Shown here: positions 43,885-55,291 of the stretch, one piece after another
Layout: the number at the start of each line of letters is the position of its first letter
Position numbering within the stretch: the first letter of the stretch is position 1
NCBI GenBank assembly: GCA_009760855.2
Contig: WPIO01000217.1
Span: forward strand, 62,001-126,000
Direction: 5' to 3'
Length of the DNA: 64,000 nt
DNA from: Cristatella mucedo
Taxonomy: Eukaryota; Bryozoa; Phylactolaemata; Cristatellidae
Translations under genes and position numbers: made by a program
Notes under the pieces: generated by a model
The model's input: the letters and a program-made list of their open reading frames with translations, nothing else
Database searches by the model: none
Told to the model about the DNA's origin: nothing

Positions 43885-44628
43885 TAACAACAATAATAAT
43901 AATACATTTGATATTCCGTACTCATAGAAATCAATCTCTTTCTAGGCGCTTTAAAATTGCTGCAAAAGAAGCACGATCGAATGGTTAGTAGCAGCATGCT
44001 CAATAAAGAACGAGAATAACATGATTAGGGGTGACATGCACAGGGACACCATGCAAGTGTGGTTAGTGGCAGCACGCAACTGTGTCAGCACGTATAAGCA
44101 CGTAAAGAACGAATCAGAGACCCACTAACTGCTGTCACAAATAGATGCGTTTTTAATATATTTCTTTTTAAATGTGGACAAGTCAAGAGATGTCGCGAGG
44201 CAGGTCGGGAGTCAGTTCCAGGCTTTGGGAGCGTACGAACTAAATGCACGGTCTCCAAAGGATTTGAGGTCTGTACGAGGTATACTTAAATAGCTATATT
44301 CCGAAAAGCATGTGGAGCGTTGCTTAGCTTGGTGGGGGAGCAGATCTAATATGTAGGCTGGACCCAAATAATGAAGGGACCTAAAAGTGAGTGACAAAAT
44401 CTTGAATTCGATGAGCTGCATGACTGGGAGCCAGTGCAGGTCCGCGAGAAGTGGTGTGATGAGGAAAATGTGAGGCTCACTAGAGGCAAGCCTAGCTGCA
44501 GAGTTTTGCACCAAGCTGCACCTAGCAGTAGACTTTCGCAAAAGAGAAAGGAAGGAACAGTGCGATAATATGCAGGTGAAAATAGAGTCAGGGATAAGAG
44601 CAAGTCTTTAAACATCATCTTTATAGCA
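43885..44628 (-). mobile_element. LINE-A copy
   Basis: Reverse hairpin at 43915-43960, full 3' UTR, then coding (HYLGPAYILDLLPHQAK; LKSFGDRAFSSYAPKAWN) to about 44550. It abuts the gypsy pol on its right. Confidence 0.9.
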
Positions 44629-44783
44629 TCTTTATTCGAAGATCGTCCTCCAAAAAGGAAGGCCAAGGTCTTAGGCAGTTCTTCATTATCTTACTACCGA
44701 AAGTTTGTGCCAGGGTTCTCGAAAATCGCCGTGCCTCAAAACAACTTGCTTCGGAGGGAGAGCAGTCCCTGTGGAGGACGAAT

Positions 44784-45461
44784 GTGAGCAGTCCTTCACG
44801 GATCTCTGTCAACGGCTGTGTACCAAGCTTGAACATACTTAGTATGGACGCCAGTGGTAGTATGGACGCCAGTGGTAGTATGGACGCCAGTGGTAGTACG
44901 GACGCCAGTGGTAGTACGGACGCCAGTGGTAGTACGGACGCCAGTGGTAGTACGGACGCCAGTGGTAGTACGGACGCCAGTGGTAGTACGGACGCCAGTG
45001 GTAGTACGGACGCCAGTGGTAGTACGGACGCCAGTGGTAGTACGGGCTCCAGTGGTAGTACGGGCTCCAGTGGTAGTACGGACTCCAGTGGTAGTACGGA
45101 CGCCAGTGGTAGTACGGACGCCAGTGGTAGTACGGACGCCAGTGGTAGTACGGACGCCAGTGGTAGTATGGACGCCAGAGGTAGTATGGACGCCAGTGGT
45201 AGTATGGACGCCAGAGGTAGTATGGACGCCAGAGGTAGTATGGACGCCAGTGGTACTGCACTATGGGCCGTTCTAGAGCAAGTGGCTGATGGGAAGGAGT
45301 ATGCCATGGCTTATATTAGCCGAATCATCTACAAGGCCGAGCGTTATTACTCTACAGTGGGGCTGGAGGGATTGGCCATTGTAGCAGCAGCGTGCCACTT
45401 CCGTGGGTACTTTCATGGTCATCGGTTCTCTGACCTGATGGACCACCAGCCCTTGGTGTGA
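44784..45461 (+). pseudogene. gypsy RNase H with expanded DASG motif
   Basis: An open 225-residue frame. The RNase H active-site motif (hydrophobic-x-x-(T/M)-D-A-S-G) has been multiplied into about 23 in-frame units of six residues, mostly TDASGS or MDASGS. The normal continuation follows: GTALWAVLEQ, DGKEYAMAYISR, KAERYYSTVGLEGLAIVAAA and a DHQPL end. The first catalytic aspartate is therefore present many times over. The fold could hardly tolerate this, so the insert presumably arose after the copy was dead. That is inference. Confidence 0.9.
44843..45254 (+). repeat. 18-bp minisatellite, about 23 units
   Basis: Units GGTAGTACGGACGCCAGT with a few variants (TATGGACGCC, CGGGCTCC, CGGACTCC, GCCAGA). 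The edge units carry TATG and the central units ACGG, so variant blocks are ordered, as expected of stepwise unit duplication. The flanking sequence is gypsy RNase H. Confidence 0.97.
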
Positions 45462-45736
45462 GTTCTGAAGGGTAATCACAAGTCTCGGTGCTCAGCCAAT
45501 GAAGCTTCAGGAGTACGATATGCAGCGTCTTCGTTTACTGCGGCTATTCCATCGTCGGACTCAGCTTCGGCTGCTCTTATGAGTGTGGTGGCATTGGCCA
45601 ATGCGACGGCTGGCGACTTTCAATCGATATTCAATCTTAATCAATGATCTCTAGGCGAAACTAAAGCCAGACCAGGGCCTATGCACAGACTGTAACACTG
45701 GGCTGGCTTTCTGTCTCCTGGAAACCAGCCCAAGGC

Positions 45737-46244
45737 TTGCTAGTTCGACGGGACTTCACAAACACTGTGTATATCATGGACCAGACTGCTCTGACCCTCG
45801 CCATGCTGTTCGTGGAGATGGTCTGCAGGCACGGTATTCTAGATCAGGTGCTTTCTGACCGTGGAGCAAACATCTATGTTTCGAATGCTAGACTGGGTGT
45901 GTTGCATGATGTCTATCGACCAACTGCACACATTTCGGTACCACCCGAAGACTGGTGGGCAAGTAGAGCTCTTTAATGGCAAGCTTGTAGAAATGCTTGC
46001 TATGTTTGCCACTAACAATCAGCATGATTGGGACCTGTACAAACTGTATGTGCCTTTTGCTTATCACCCGAAGACTGGTGGGCTAGTAGAGCTCTTTAAT
46101 GGCAAGCTTGTGGAGATGCTTGCTATGTTTGCCACTAGCAATCAGCATGATTGGGACCTGTACAAACTGTATGTGCCTTTTGCTATCACATATGTGTTTT
46201 CACGAGTCGACATGCTGAAGCCCCTTTTCATAACGACACGTTGA
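45737..46244 (+). pseudogene. gypsy integrase core with 123-bp duplication
   Basis: Reads TALTLAMLFVEMVCRHGILD and the SDRGANIYVS block, which holds a catalytic-site aspartate. After a frameshift near 45935 comes YHPKTGGQVELFNGKLVEML with the catalytic glutamate, duplicated head to tail at 45939-46061 and 46062-46184. In the second unit Q-V-E becomes L-V-E. It then reads FAITYVFSRVDMLKP. It is non-functional. Confidence 0.88.
45939..46184 (+). repeat. 123-bp tandem duplication
   Basis: Two in-frame 41-codon units with very few differences, so the duplication is recent relative to the other decay. Confidence 0.95.
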
Positions 46245-46930
46245 AGCCCCTTTTTCATGAAACACAGTCCGGAGGCTTGGAGCCTGGCTATAGACCTAGT
46301 GCTGCCTGTGGACGAACCACTCGAAGCCGGAGACGACTATGCGCACACTATGTACGATGAGCTTGTCACAGCATAAGATGTACCAAGGCAGAACATTCAG
46401 GCTGCTAAGGCCAAGCAAAAGCAGCAATACGACCATACAGCCACAGAATCAATGCTGAGAGTGGGGGACTATGTGTACGGTTATGCGCTGGGCCCGCAGA
46501 GGGGTCTCTCACCAAAGTTGCGAACTCTCGTGGCGCGGGCCCTTGCTTGCCGTGGACCGTAATAACACAAACAAGCCAGTTGTACACGAAGACGATGCTG
46601 GCTGCACGCCGGTAAGCATCAACCACTGCAAGCATACTTGGGGCAGGGCCGGACAGTCCACTGCTAACTAGGACGACGAACTGAGCAAACCTACAGCCGG
46701 TACGAGGCAGATGAATGCTGGAAGCTAATGAAGATCAGCCATCAGCTCTCGCCGATAAGCATGAAAAGGCCAAACCGATGCTGGTACCTCTACTCGACCA
46801 TGACCCGAAGCTGGGAGTTGGACCAGTTACTACAAGGCTAAACGATCAGGTTGATGTGCCAGTGGGCTCACAGCAGATACAGTGCGAATGAAAGCCTAAG
46901 AACAGTTTTTCGAACTTTCTGTAGGATTAC

Positions 46931-46931
<1 letters not shown>

Positions 46932-46997
<66 letters not shown>
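46932..46997. repeat. (GT)n microsatellite
   Basis: About 33 GT units downstream of the gypsy remnant. Confidence 0.98.
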
Positions 46998-46999
<2 letters not shown>

Positions 47000-48050
47000 C
47001 TGAAGTTGTGCAGCAGGTGAAACAGCAGGACAAACAGTGCTGTGGGTTTTGTTTTTTTTAGGAGATCAGCATCACGACTTCAATCATCGTGCACCATTGA
47101 TTATTTGAAACACACAGATAAGACAGCACCCTTCCATTGAGGGCTCAATAGCAAGAGGCCAATGCCGAAAGAGGGGACGGCACAACCCATCAGCCTGCTA
47201 GGAGCTACTACATTACGTACTAGGACTGGACTAGCATATCCACGAGAACTCTGTAGTTTAGCGATGCTATGGAGCAGCAAATTTTGTAACTGCGTTCACT
47301 GTGTGTCAGGCTCACGAGCAACCACTGAATGTGAACCCTTGGTAGCAATCGTACGACACAACCATGGAAAATTGTTGCAGATGCTAGTCTGGATCTTCCC
47401 ACAACTTCCTTAACTCATGCGCTGTTTGCTAAAAGGCAGGCGTTTTACTAGTTCGTACATTGCCTCACCGCACTTTCCCAAGGAACCAGGGTGAACTTCT
47501 TCGTTATATTCAGGCATGGGCGTTCTTTATTGAGCTGCCGTGTTTTGCTACCACCGGAGTACCGCCGTCCATTGAGGCGCTGGCTGCAAACTTGGCAGCA
47601 GTTCTTTGAGATGCAAGCTCTAGCAGTAATTGTCAGATGTATGTAAGGACGGCCACAGAAACTACTGTGTGTAGGCCATTTGAAGAACAAATGAAACTGA
47701 ATGTACACATTTGAAAAAGTACACACGAAATTAGAATGCAGCCCCTCGTACGGCAAGCATGCAGCCTGGAGCAGAAGTGTGCTTGTATTACCACTACATC
47801 TCAAAATGGGTAATGAATCGCTAGGAGTGATGCTTACCAAAAGAAACATGGCACTTGCAAGAGACAGAACAAGTGGGCAATGGAGAACATCCAATACTAA
47901 ATATTGCCAAGCACCTCGATGGCCAATCTTGCGACACTGGCCGAGCTCGGCCCCATACTCGAAAAAGCTCAAAATATCAACACACCGTCACAGAGCAGAC
48001 ATGGACTATTAAGGGAACCAGTTCCCCATAAAAGTACTGCCAATGACGCA
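46998..48050. other. no gene recognised
   Basis: Lies between two gypsy remnants and may hold LTR or leader sequence, but no terminal repeat could be matched. ORFs on both strands lack domain signals. Confidence 0.4.
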
Positions 48051-48054
48051 GCTG

Positions 48055-48230
48055 CTTCCTGTTGCAGTGCCAGCTACCACACAAAAACGTCTGGTGGCTG
48101 TCGAAGCCTTTGGGAGAGTGCCTGAATGAGCAACCTCGTGCGGTGGCTCTTCAGGCAATCAGCCGCACCCAAGTACCACATACATGGTTTATCAGGCAGG
48201 CCGTCCCACGACTCATAATAACGAGCTCTC
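48055..48230 (+). repeat. duplicated segment, left copy
   Basis: CCAGCTACCACACAAAAACG..GTGGCTGTCGAAGCCTTTGG and AACCTCGTGC recur at 50815-51030 in the same orientation. Both copies can be read as PATTQKR-V-AVEAFGR. They may be a fragment of retroelement coding sequence or part of an LTR flanking the gag-protease remnant. Confidence 0.6.
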
Positions 48231-48429
48231 CGGAGCTACTGCTTAGTGCTCTGTTCTGTGCATTAAAAGTTACTAATTCCGAATGACTCCATACCCGAGG
48301 AGCAGAGGGAGCATAAGAAGGAACAGACAGAAGGCTCATCAATGACCAACACGAGAAGCAGATCCACATTCTGCTTACATTGCTGAAAGGTATGAGCAGC
48401 CAGAACAGCAGACCGGCGGCTATCAAGTG

Positions 48430-49260
48430 GATATCAGCTTTCGATTCCACTGCCGAGCTTCGGACAGACTATTAGGCAAGGTTCAATGTGTTCTCCAGGG
48501 GCGGGAGGGGGGGACACTCTATACCGACAACAAACTTGTGGAAGTATTTCTCGTCAGCCAGTATTCAGTAACATTCAAATTGTGGTCGAGCTTAGATTCA
48601 CAGCAACAGGCGCCCATGCTTAATGTCAACAAATTGAACATTAAGCAGATAGTAGACTACACGAGTTCAACCCTATGTGCTTTCTCATTCAAGAAAGATA
48701 TAAATACTTGCTGGACCTTCAACGCAAGGCTGGACAGTCTATTCAAGAGCTGGCGGCCTGCATTCGTCAAGACTCGTTGACATGTGATTTTGCGTCGATC
48801 AAAGACCTGCTGGATGAAGTACGAAATTCATTTGCTCGATTCCAAATGAATCCGTTCTCAAAGCTTTGTTTTTTAATAATGGTGACACACTATCTTCCCC
48901 TTGCTCTATATAGATTGGGGTCAAAATAGGTGAATCTCCGAGAGTCGCTCGAGACACAGTGCATTAGCGGCGATCACAGCATATTTATGCTGTAAAGGCA
49001 ACCTATCCTGGTAGGTACTTGCAGCCACTGTGCCTAGTGGCTAAATGTACTACGGACCTGCAGTCAATTCTGCCGGTTACGAAGGCATTTCAGAGCTGGA
49101 GGCCAGCAGCAGCTTAAAGGCACACCTCCGGCACAGAAAGGTGTCTTCCAGTGGACTTTACCTGCGGCAGCCTCGAGTCTAGCTGCTAGAACTGCCGTTT
49201 TCGAAAGGCTTTTTGCAGTTTTTGCAGGGCATTCTGCCATTTAAAAGGGGTGAATGACTA
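48430..49260 (+). pseudogene. Ty3/gypsy gag remnant with zinc knuckles
   Basis: The plus strand reads VTFKLWSSLDSQQQAPML, then, after a shift, YKYLLDLQRKAGQSIQELAA and DFASIKDLLDEVRNSFARF. This follows the gypsy gag pattern (Q-R-x-Q-x-x-G-E-S-I...LDE-x-R-x-R-F). Near 49150-49250 a cysteine-rich segment (CGSLESSC, stop, then FCSFCRAFCHLKG) looks like decayed CCHC knuckles. Gag packages element RNA. Here it is broken by stops. Confidence 0.75.
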
Positions 49261-49339
49261 ATCGAACCGTCTAGTAGCTGGTTCCCTCCGAAGTTTCTTT
49301 CAGGATAGCTGGCGCTTTATTATTGGTGAGCCTTATTAT

Positions 49340-49512
49340 TGGTGAGCCGTAATGGCTCACTAGGTAAGGCGGTTGCTTTTCACGACCTCGGCCCCAAGGT
49401 CGTGGTTTCGAATCCTGCGGTGGGCGATCCTTTATCGCCACTGCAAGCGGTGGTGATAGCCATAAAGGCTCTTCTGTCACTATACAAAAAGAGGCTGTTA
49501 AATCAGCTAGCA
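49340..49512 (+). mobile_element. SINE-2 copy, best preserved
   Basis: Complete block order: AATGGCTCACTAGGTAAGGC (box A-like), CACGACCTCGGCCCCAAGG, GGTTTCGAATCCTGC (box B-like), GGGCGATCCTTTATCGCC, GCAAGCGGTGGTGATAGCC, AAAAAGAGGCTGTTAAATC. It is inserted between gypsy gag and protease. Confidence 0.9.
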
Positions 49513-49619
49513 ATTTATTTTTATTTTATTTAAAAGCAGTGTGCTAAAAGGGCAGGCTCGTGGGCGATAAAACTACCACTAAAAGCCGTGGCACCTCAGT
49601 GAGGCACATTGATAACATG

Positions 49620-49985
49620 TACATACCGTGCATTTAGTTCGTATGCTCCCAAAGCCTGGAACTCACTCCCGACTTGCATCACAACATCACCTGACTTGAT
49701 CACATTTAAAAGGAACTTAAAAACCTATTTAGGACAGCATTTAGTGGGTCCCTGTGATTCGTCCTTCATGTGCTTATGCGTGCTGACACTGTGCATGTTG
49801 CCACTGACCACATTTGCATGCTGACCCTGTGCATGTCACCCCTAACCATATTATTCATTTTGTTTGTTTTTCAAGCATGATTTTACTTACCATTCAATTG
49901 CATTTCCCTTTGCAGAAATGTAAAGCGCCTAGAAAGAGATTAGGTTCTCTGAGGATGCTTTATCAAGTGCATTACTATTATTATT
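49620..49985 (+). mobile_element. LINE-A 3' end
   Basis: Short coding end (RAFSSYAPKAWNSLPT...SPDLITFKRNLKT), 3' UTR, hairpin and (ATT)n. It also lies between gag and protease. Confidence 0.9.
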
Positions 49986-49994
49986 ATGTAAAAA

Positions 49995-50215
49995 TTAAGG
50001 CAGTCAATTCGACTGAGTGCTCTCAGCATCTCTTTCGAGATTGACACGGGATCGACGGGAAGCTTCACTTCCTATGCCGTCTGGGAGCAGCTGGGAAAGA
50101 CTGCGCTTAGCCCAGCTGCTACGAACCCACCACCAAGTATCCCCCGCCGGTGCTAGGTGCCATTTAGGCCTCCACTACAGCAGATATCTTAACATCGGGT
50201 GGCGAGGCCCTACTT
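49995..50215 (+). pseudogene. Ty3/gypsy aspartic protease remnant
   Basis: One plus frame reads VLSISFEIDTGSTGSFTS followed by AVWEQLGKTALSPA. The E-I-D-T-G-S motif is the aspartyl protease active site of retroelements, and the W-x-x-L-G-x-x-x-L spacing is typical. A stop follows near 50155. It probably continues the gag remnant at 48430 and is parted from it by the SINE and LINE insertions. Confidence 0.75.
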
Positions 50216-50814
50216 GAGCAATAACGAGGATTCGTAGTGACAAAGGTGTCTAACGTAAACTTGCTTGGTGGCCGAAGAGCTATCGTAGAGCCGAAAATCT
50301 CGGTATCTCGGTGCCTATGTAGAAGCCGCCACACCGTGCTGCAGGCTTGCCAGCAAGTGTGCCAAATCGGGGCGACAGTGGACGACCAATGTGACCCGCC
50401 AATGTGACCAATGCAGGAAGCCGGGCGCCGCGGCTTGTTTTCTTTCTCCCAGGCCGACAGGGGCCGGACGACGACCGCCTACAGTTACCCAAGGGTCAAC
50501 TACACTACACTCGACCCTACTGCAGGTAGGGCGACCGATTTTACAAATGGGTGCCGGCAGTCGTTTCGAAGGTATACAACATTCACCGCCGTGCAATCAA
50601 ATCAACCGGTCTGGTCTAGAGGCAGCCGGTAGACCTGCTGAGCCCAAGATTTCCCTTAAGCTGGGCTTACTGGAGGTGCATCGGCCGTACTCAGCTGCTA
50701 CGTAACCGCCCACTAACCGGATACCAATGCCCAACCACAGAAGTGGTCGCACCAAGCCCGCAAGAAGACCGCGAGCGAGGATCGAACATTCGTCTCATCT
50801 TTTCAGGCTACGCA

Positions 50815-51030
50815 GGAGAAATTATGCAGCGCCAGCCACCACACAGAAACGTGTGGTGGCTGTCGAAGCCTTTGGGCGCTGCCCGAATAAGCCAACCTCG
50901 TGCAGGGGCCCTTCAAGCGCTCAGTTATTACCTGAACGGGCCATCCAGGAGGTAGTCTGCCCCTTTGCCTGTGGTCCCTCACCGGCACACCCAAGCATAT
51001 AGTCATGGTATATCAGGTCGGCCGGAATAC
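50815..51030 (+). repeat. duplicated segment, right copy
   Basis: Homologous to 48055-48230 (CCAGCCACCACACAGAAACG, GTGGCTGTCGAAGCCTTTGG). See that entry. Confidence 0.6.
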
Positions 51031-51639
51031 GACAGCATCTCCAACGGCAGCAGCCGAGCTCGTACACCCACTTAAAGTAGGCGCACGCGAGGCTCTCGCT
51101 GCCCGAAAAAAATTCAATAGCGGCGTCGGCTGCTACTTTTTCTGCTACACTGCAGAGGGTGGCTAATGCTGAGGCCCAGGTAGGAGAGTGTCTTGGGCTC
51201 CTAGCCTCAGCAGTGGTGAACCTCAGCTAATTTTTCAAGCACATTTACGCCGAAGCCTTCTAAGCACGCTTACAATAATTGGGACAAGCAACAAGCGAGT
51301 CTGCGCTTTCTTAAAAATAATCTCGTGAGTTTACCGGTTGCAGCAGCAACCTATGCTTACCTGTACTCCCATGGCTTTACTCACCCTAATCATGCCGGGA
51401 GCTCGGAGTAGACGCTTCCTAGTGCCGAATGGCTTCGCTGTGGACGTATCATTGCCGAGGTGTCGCAAATCTGAACTCAATCTTATTACGGCTGCAGCTA
51501 TTCAAACAAAAATTATTCTTTTTAAATAAATTAACCATAATAATATTACTTAGCATTTTTGTGAGATCGTTGAATTACCTATTTAATGGGCGGTGCTATC
51601 GTGTGGGCATGTTTTGACGTTTTCCAGAGCCTCGCTACG
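51031..51639. promoter_or_regulatory. probable 5' flank of the ACP6-like gene
   Basis: No repeat or coding match. If exon 1 at 51640 is right, the promoter should lie here. A second in-frame ATG at 51586 is possible. No core element is identified by eye. Confidence 0.25.
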
Positions 51640-51777
51640 ATGTGGCGGCAGCGGATGCAGGCTATCGCCTCTGCTGGCGCCGGCGCCAGCGTGCTGGCCG
51701 CCGGCACTCTCTGGTCTTGGTCGGGCAGGACCTCGCCACCGCCTGCCAGCGGCAGCACAAAGGCCGGCTCCATCGAG
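51640..51777 (+). CDS. candidate exon 1 of ACP6-like gene (mitochondrial leader)
   Basis: The ATG at 51640 opens MWRQRMQAIASAGAGASVLA, an arginine- and alanine-rich, acid-free start of the kind used as mitochondrial targeting peptide, followed by GTLWSWSGRTSPPP. The exon ends GSIE at a donor GAG/GTGCGT in phase 0, matching the phase-0 acceptor of exon 2. Known ACP6 is mitochondrial, which fits. There is no family-specific motif here, so the assignment rests on phase, position and leader character. An alternative in-frame ATG is at 51586. Confidence 0.5.
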
Positions 51778-51779
51778 GT

Positions 51780-53450
51780 GCGTTGGATTTGAACAGCCTT
51801 CAAATGGGCGAGTGGAAGCAAGCGCTCTCTAGCGCTTGCGTTGTGCACTGCTGCCCAGGAGCTCGGGCCATGTCGCAGAGCGCCGCTCCCAGCGTTCGCC
51901 GAGCACAGTGTTTCTCGTTGGAGAGTGCAAATTGCTCGTCGATTGCACGCCTTAGTGGCGTATGGTTAACCCGTGGTCTGCGGTCTCGCTTGATACCGTA
52001 ATCGGCGCCAGTTCGCGAAATGGCTGGCGACGTCGCAGCTTCCCCGAGCAGGCTGGCGTTCCGTGAGAGAAGATGGTAGGATAGCTCGTGTCGTGCACGA
52101 ACCGGAGTGAAAAGCAAATTGGGCTCTTTGAGTGTGATTGGATTGCGTAGAAAGGTCGATGGGGGTGGGCGCATTGCCTCTTCCTGAAAGCCAGGTCCAT
52201 CTCGGAACCGGCGCCGAAAGCAGCTGTAGCCAGGACGGCGGTGAATGGCAGTGGGCGTCGCTAGTCGCAGTCGAATGCTGCCCTCCCCTCCGCGCGGCAG
52301 CTTTTCCACCGCATCGCCCTCAGGCGGTCGTATCACATGACACTGAGCAGGGCAGAATGGTGAACAAGCTCGACTGTAGACAAGACGTATGACTGCGGGC
52401 ATGCAGTACTAATAGCATTTCGGAGCCAGCGGCCTGCTTTGCTTCTCGCTGAACCGGTGCTCTGCAGCATGTGCCTATTGCTGACGTTCTCCTGTCGGAA
52501 ACGCAAAGTGCAAAAAAGGAAGCACTTGAGCACTTGAGCACGTGTTCTGTCATGTCGGCTCGGGTGTTGGACCTTGATGGACCTTTGCCTACAGCCGGCT
52601 TCGCAAAAACCCTCGCCAGATAAGGGTGTGGGCAAGCCGGTTTCTGACCTGTTTGCAGAGCCGACGAACTGTTGCCGCACTTCTGCACGTGTTCGAGATG
52701 ACCGCCTTGCCGCAGGCAGTTGGGAAGGGGCTGGGACACGTGTGTGGCAACCACGTCTGATGGCCGTGCCTCGACTCCATCCCCCTCCGCTATCGAAAAG
52801 ACATGCCGCGCGGCATCTCTCCGCTCTGGCTACATGCCGATCCCGGGAGCATGTTGGTTGCACGATGCACGTCGTTGGTTGGAGCAATGCAGTGGCTGCT
52901 GCATTGCTCCACACAATCAGTGGATAGCTAGGTGGGGAGGGGGTGCAAGTCGCCAATGCACTTGTGCCACCAGGAAAATGCAGTCCAAAGTTGAATTAGC
53001 ACTCTTGCCCTGGCCGGTTGAGCTTTGTCAGCGTGCAATTGAAGTTTTGCATTCGGCGTGGCTTCGATGGCGTTTTCAGATTTCTTAAAGCTTTCCATAT
53101 GCCTTGCTGCACCAGTCGACTGCACCGATTTCACCCGATGAGTGATATGGTGGTGCCCTCTCCTCGCAGTGGTCGACTCTTGCCCAGTGCTTTGCAGACG
53201 GCTGCCTCTACCAGGGCTCGCTTGCTTGCTTGAGCAAGCTCTTTACAGCCTGCTCGAGCCAGAGCCACGCTGAGTTAGGGCTCGCGATCGTTAGCCGATG
53301 CCGCCCGGTCTCCCGCTTGCCTCTATGCCGCTGTGTGGAGGCTGGAGCCGTGTGCTTGCTGAGCTGCCGCCAGCACGTTCAGTTGCAGCCGAGCGAGCTG
53401 TCGGCGTAGGCAGCTGCTAGCAGTGCCGACAGACATCTCCCACCACCTGT
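51780..53450. other. intron 1 of the ACP6-like gene, GC-richer part
   Basis: Many overlapping ORFs on both strands (up to about 200 residues) with no domain and no mutual agreement. They are judged to be chance open frames in GC-richer DNA. Confidence 0.4.
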
Positions 53451-53453
53451 GCT

Positions 53454-53456
<3 letters not shown>

Positions 53457-53514
<58 letters not shown>
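53457..53514. repeat. (CT)n microsatellite
   Basis: About 58 bases of CT repeat in intron 1. Confidence 0.97.
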
Positions 53515-53515
<1 letters not shown>

Positions 53516-54209
53516 GCTGCTGCTTGCTTGCCTCGGCTGGCTGGAATGCCGGCCCTCCCCTGCCTGGTTGCCTGGTTGCAGTACTGCTCTTGGCTGCTAG
53601 GAAATAGAACCAAGCTCAGCTTCAGTCGTGGTCCTTGTTCGGTCATGGACCGCCTCTATCTCTGGTTTTGACGTTATGTACTCAACACTGAAGCCATACT
53701 TGATGCGAGACCGACTGTGTACATCCGCCCGAAGCGATCATCGCTGGGCAAACTGTGATGGACTGTAGGATGGCTCTATGCATGCATCTGGATGTCTGCC
53801 TGCAGCCCATGCTGCTGCTGCTGCCTCGACCACCTGTTTCAGCTGCTGGGTCACTGGCTGCAGCTGCAATTAATTCTGCGACTCCTGGTCAATCAATCGC
53901 AGGATGCCAAGGAAGCCGCTGCTGCTGCTGCTGCTATGCCTACTAGGGGTTTAACCTTTTTTGCTGCTCTCAAATATGTCCAATTGTACTGCAGATGTCT
54001 CCAGTCGCCGACCAAGGCAGGCCGCAGCTCGGCCCCTTGCAGCTTGCAATTGTAAGCGTTGACTGAAGACTCAAGTCACTCACGCCTAGGTCCTTAGATT
54101 CTCTGGCTCTGACCTACCTACAGATGTGAATTAGTTTCACAGTAATCTTCCTGTCTCTGATGCCATCAGCTCTTGTCTGACTCTGGTGGCTCGGTTGTGC
54201 CCCCTGACT

Positions 54210-54720
54210 AATTTCAAATGTGCAAGAGACTGTGCCTTCAGTTTGTATGGTCACAAAGCTTGATACAGGCTATCGACTGATATTGCATCATCACCCGATT
54301 TGACATAATTTAAAAACAGAAGCCGATAGCCTACCATACCAGTTCCTCGCTGCCTCTCTCTGTGTCTGACTGCGATTCTTGTAGCTGTTCTTGCTGCGAT
54401 TGTGTACTACGTAAGTGTGCACACGTCCTCATGAAGGATAGCAAGGATATGCTTATGTATAGTGCCTCAGTGGACTTTTTTAGTGCTTTGCATACATGTG
54501 CATGATTAAAGTCAGTGTTGCTAACCTGGGCTCCAACTAACTAACCAGCGGCTCGAGTCTTTTATTTGCTTTTTGCTCGGTGCTTTTCTTATATTGAAAA
54601 TTCTGCTTTTGCGTGCTTGCCTAACTAGGATACCCTGTTAGCTATTGGTTATTGCTTCCCATGCAGCAAGCTGTAAAGCACTTGAATAAAGGTCAAAGTT
54701 CATTTAGGCGGCCATTGCCG
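54210..54720 (+). mobile_element. degenerate LINE-A 3' end
   Basis: GACTGTGCCTTCAGTTTGTA, ATCATCACCCGATTTGACAT and GCAGCAAGCTGTAAAGCACT follow LINE-A order with heavy substitution. This is an old copy. Confidence 0.6.
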
Positions 54721-55084
54721 AAGACGTATTGTTGTTTTTAAGTGTACCTTTTAAAGCGGTGACTGTAAAGCCCCACTGCCTTGAAGGGCGATGGAAGAGT
54801 CGTCTCGATAGCTCTCGATCGGTCTGAGAGAGCACTCGACTAATAGCCAGGAGATCGAGCAATGGCTCCCTGTTCGTGGCGATATTCAAATGCTGCATCC
54901 AGTCGCACGGCAGCAGACCTTCAGTCGAACGGTAGAAGGCCTCTGGTTGCTCTGTATTTTGAGAAAAAAATAATGGCCTAAGCTCATCAGTGTCTCTCGA
55001 AAGGATAGCTTCAAGGATTGAGCGACCATTAGCTTCAATAACACATGATAATTCAAATTTCTAGTGAAAAGTTGGTTTTAATGG

Positions 55085-55291
55085 TGGTTCGATCGTATAT
55101 GCGGTTAAGGTGTTGATTTTCAAAAGGCTTGCAGTAGATAATACTGCCTCCTCCCCTTCCCCCCTGTAGCCCAGAAGTCATAGGATCGAATTCTTCAGTA
55201 GGCGATTCTGTATAGCCAACTGCAAGCGGTGGTGATAGCCGTTAAGGCTCTTCTGCTGCTATACATATGAGGCTATTTAATCATCTCATGT
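55085..55291 (+). mobile_element. SINE-2 copy with internal insert
   Basis: Head GGTTAAGGTGTTGATTTTCA, then a C-rich insert, then CATAGGATCGAATTCTTCAG, GGCGATTCTGTATAGCC, CTGCAAGCGGTGGTGATAGC and an end like GAGGCTATTTAATCA. Confidence 0.7.

Larger units (their letters stand above)
44630..46925 (+). mobile_element. Ty3/gypsy pol remnant (RT end, RNase H, integrase)
   Basis: Plus-strand order: RT connection (SYYRKFVPGFSKIAVP in one frame, about 44690), RNase H at 44800-45461, integrase core at 45737-46200, integrase C-terminus near 46430-46560 (LRVGDYVYGY; LSPKLRTLV). Stops and frameshifts separate the domains. Two tandem expansions alter it: an 18-bp minisatellite in RNase H and a 123-bp duplication in integrase. 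No LTR, gag or protease is attached. Confidence 0.9.

Noticed and set aside
44839-45276. Tyrosine/tryptophan-rich and valine-rich ORFs over the 18-bp repeat
   Set aside because: Other frames of the minisatellite. Only the D-A-S-G frame continues into RNase H on the right.
51800-52956. Minus-strand ORFs of 200 and 207 residues
   Set aside because: Mutually overlapping in different frames, without a domain or splice support, lying in the presumed first intron of the ACP6-like gene.
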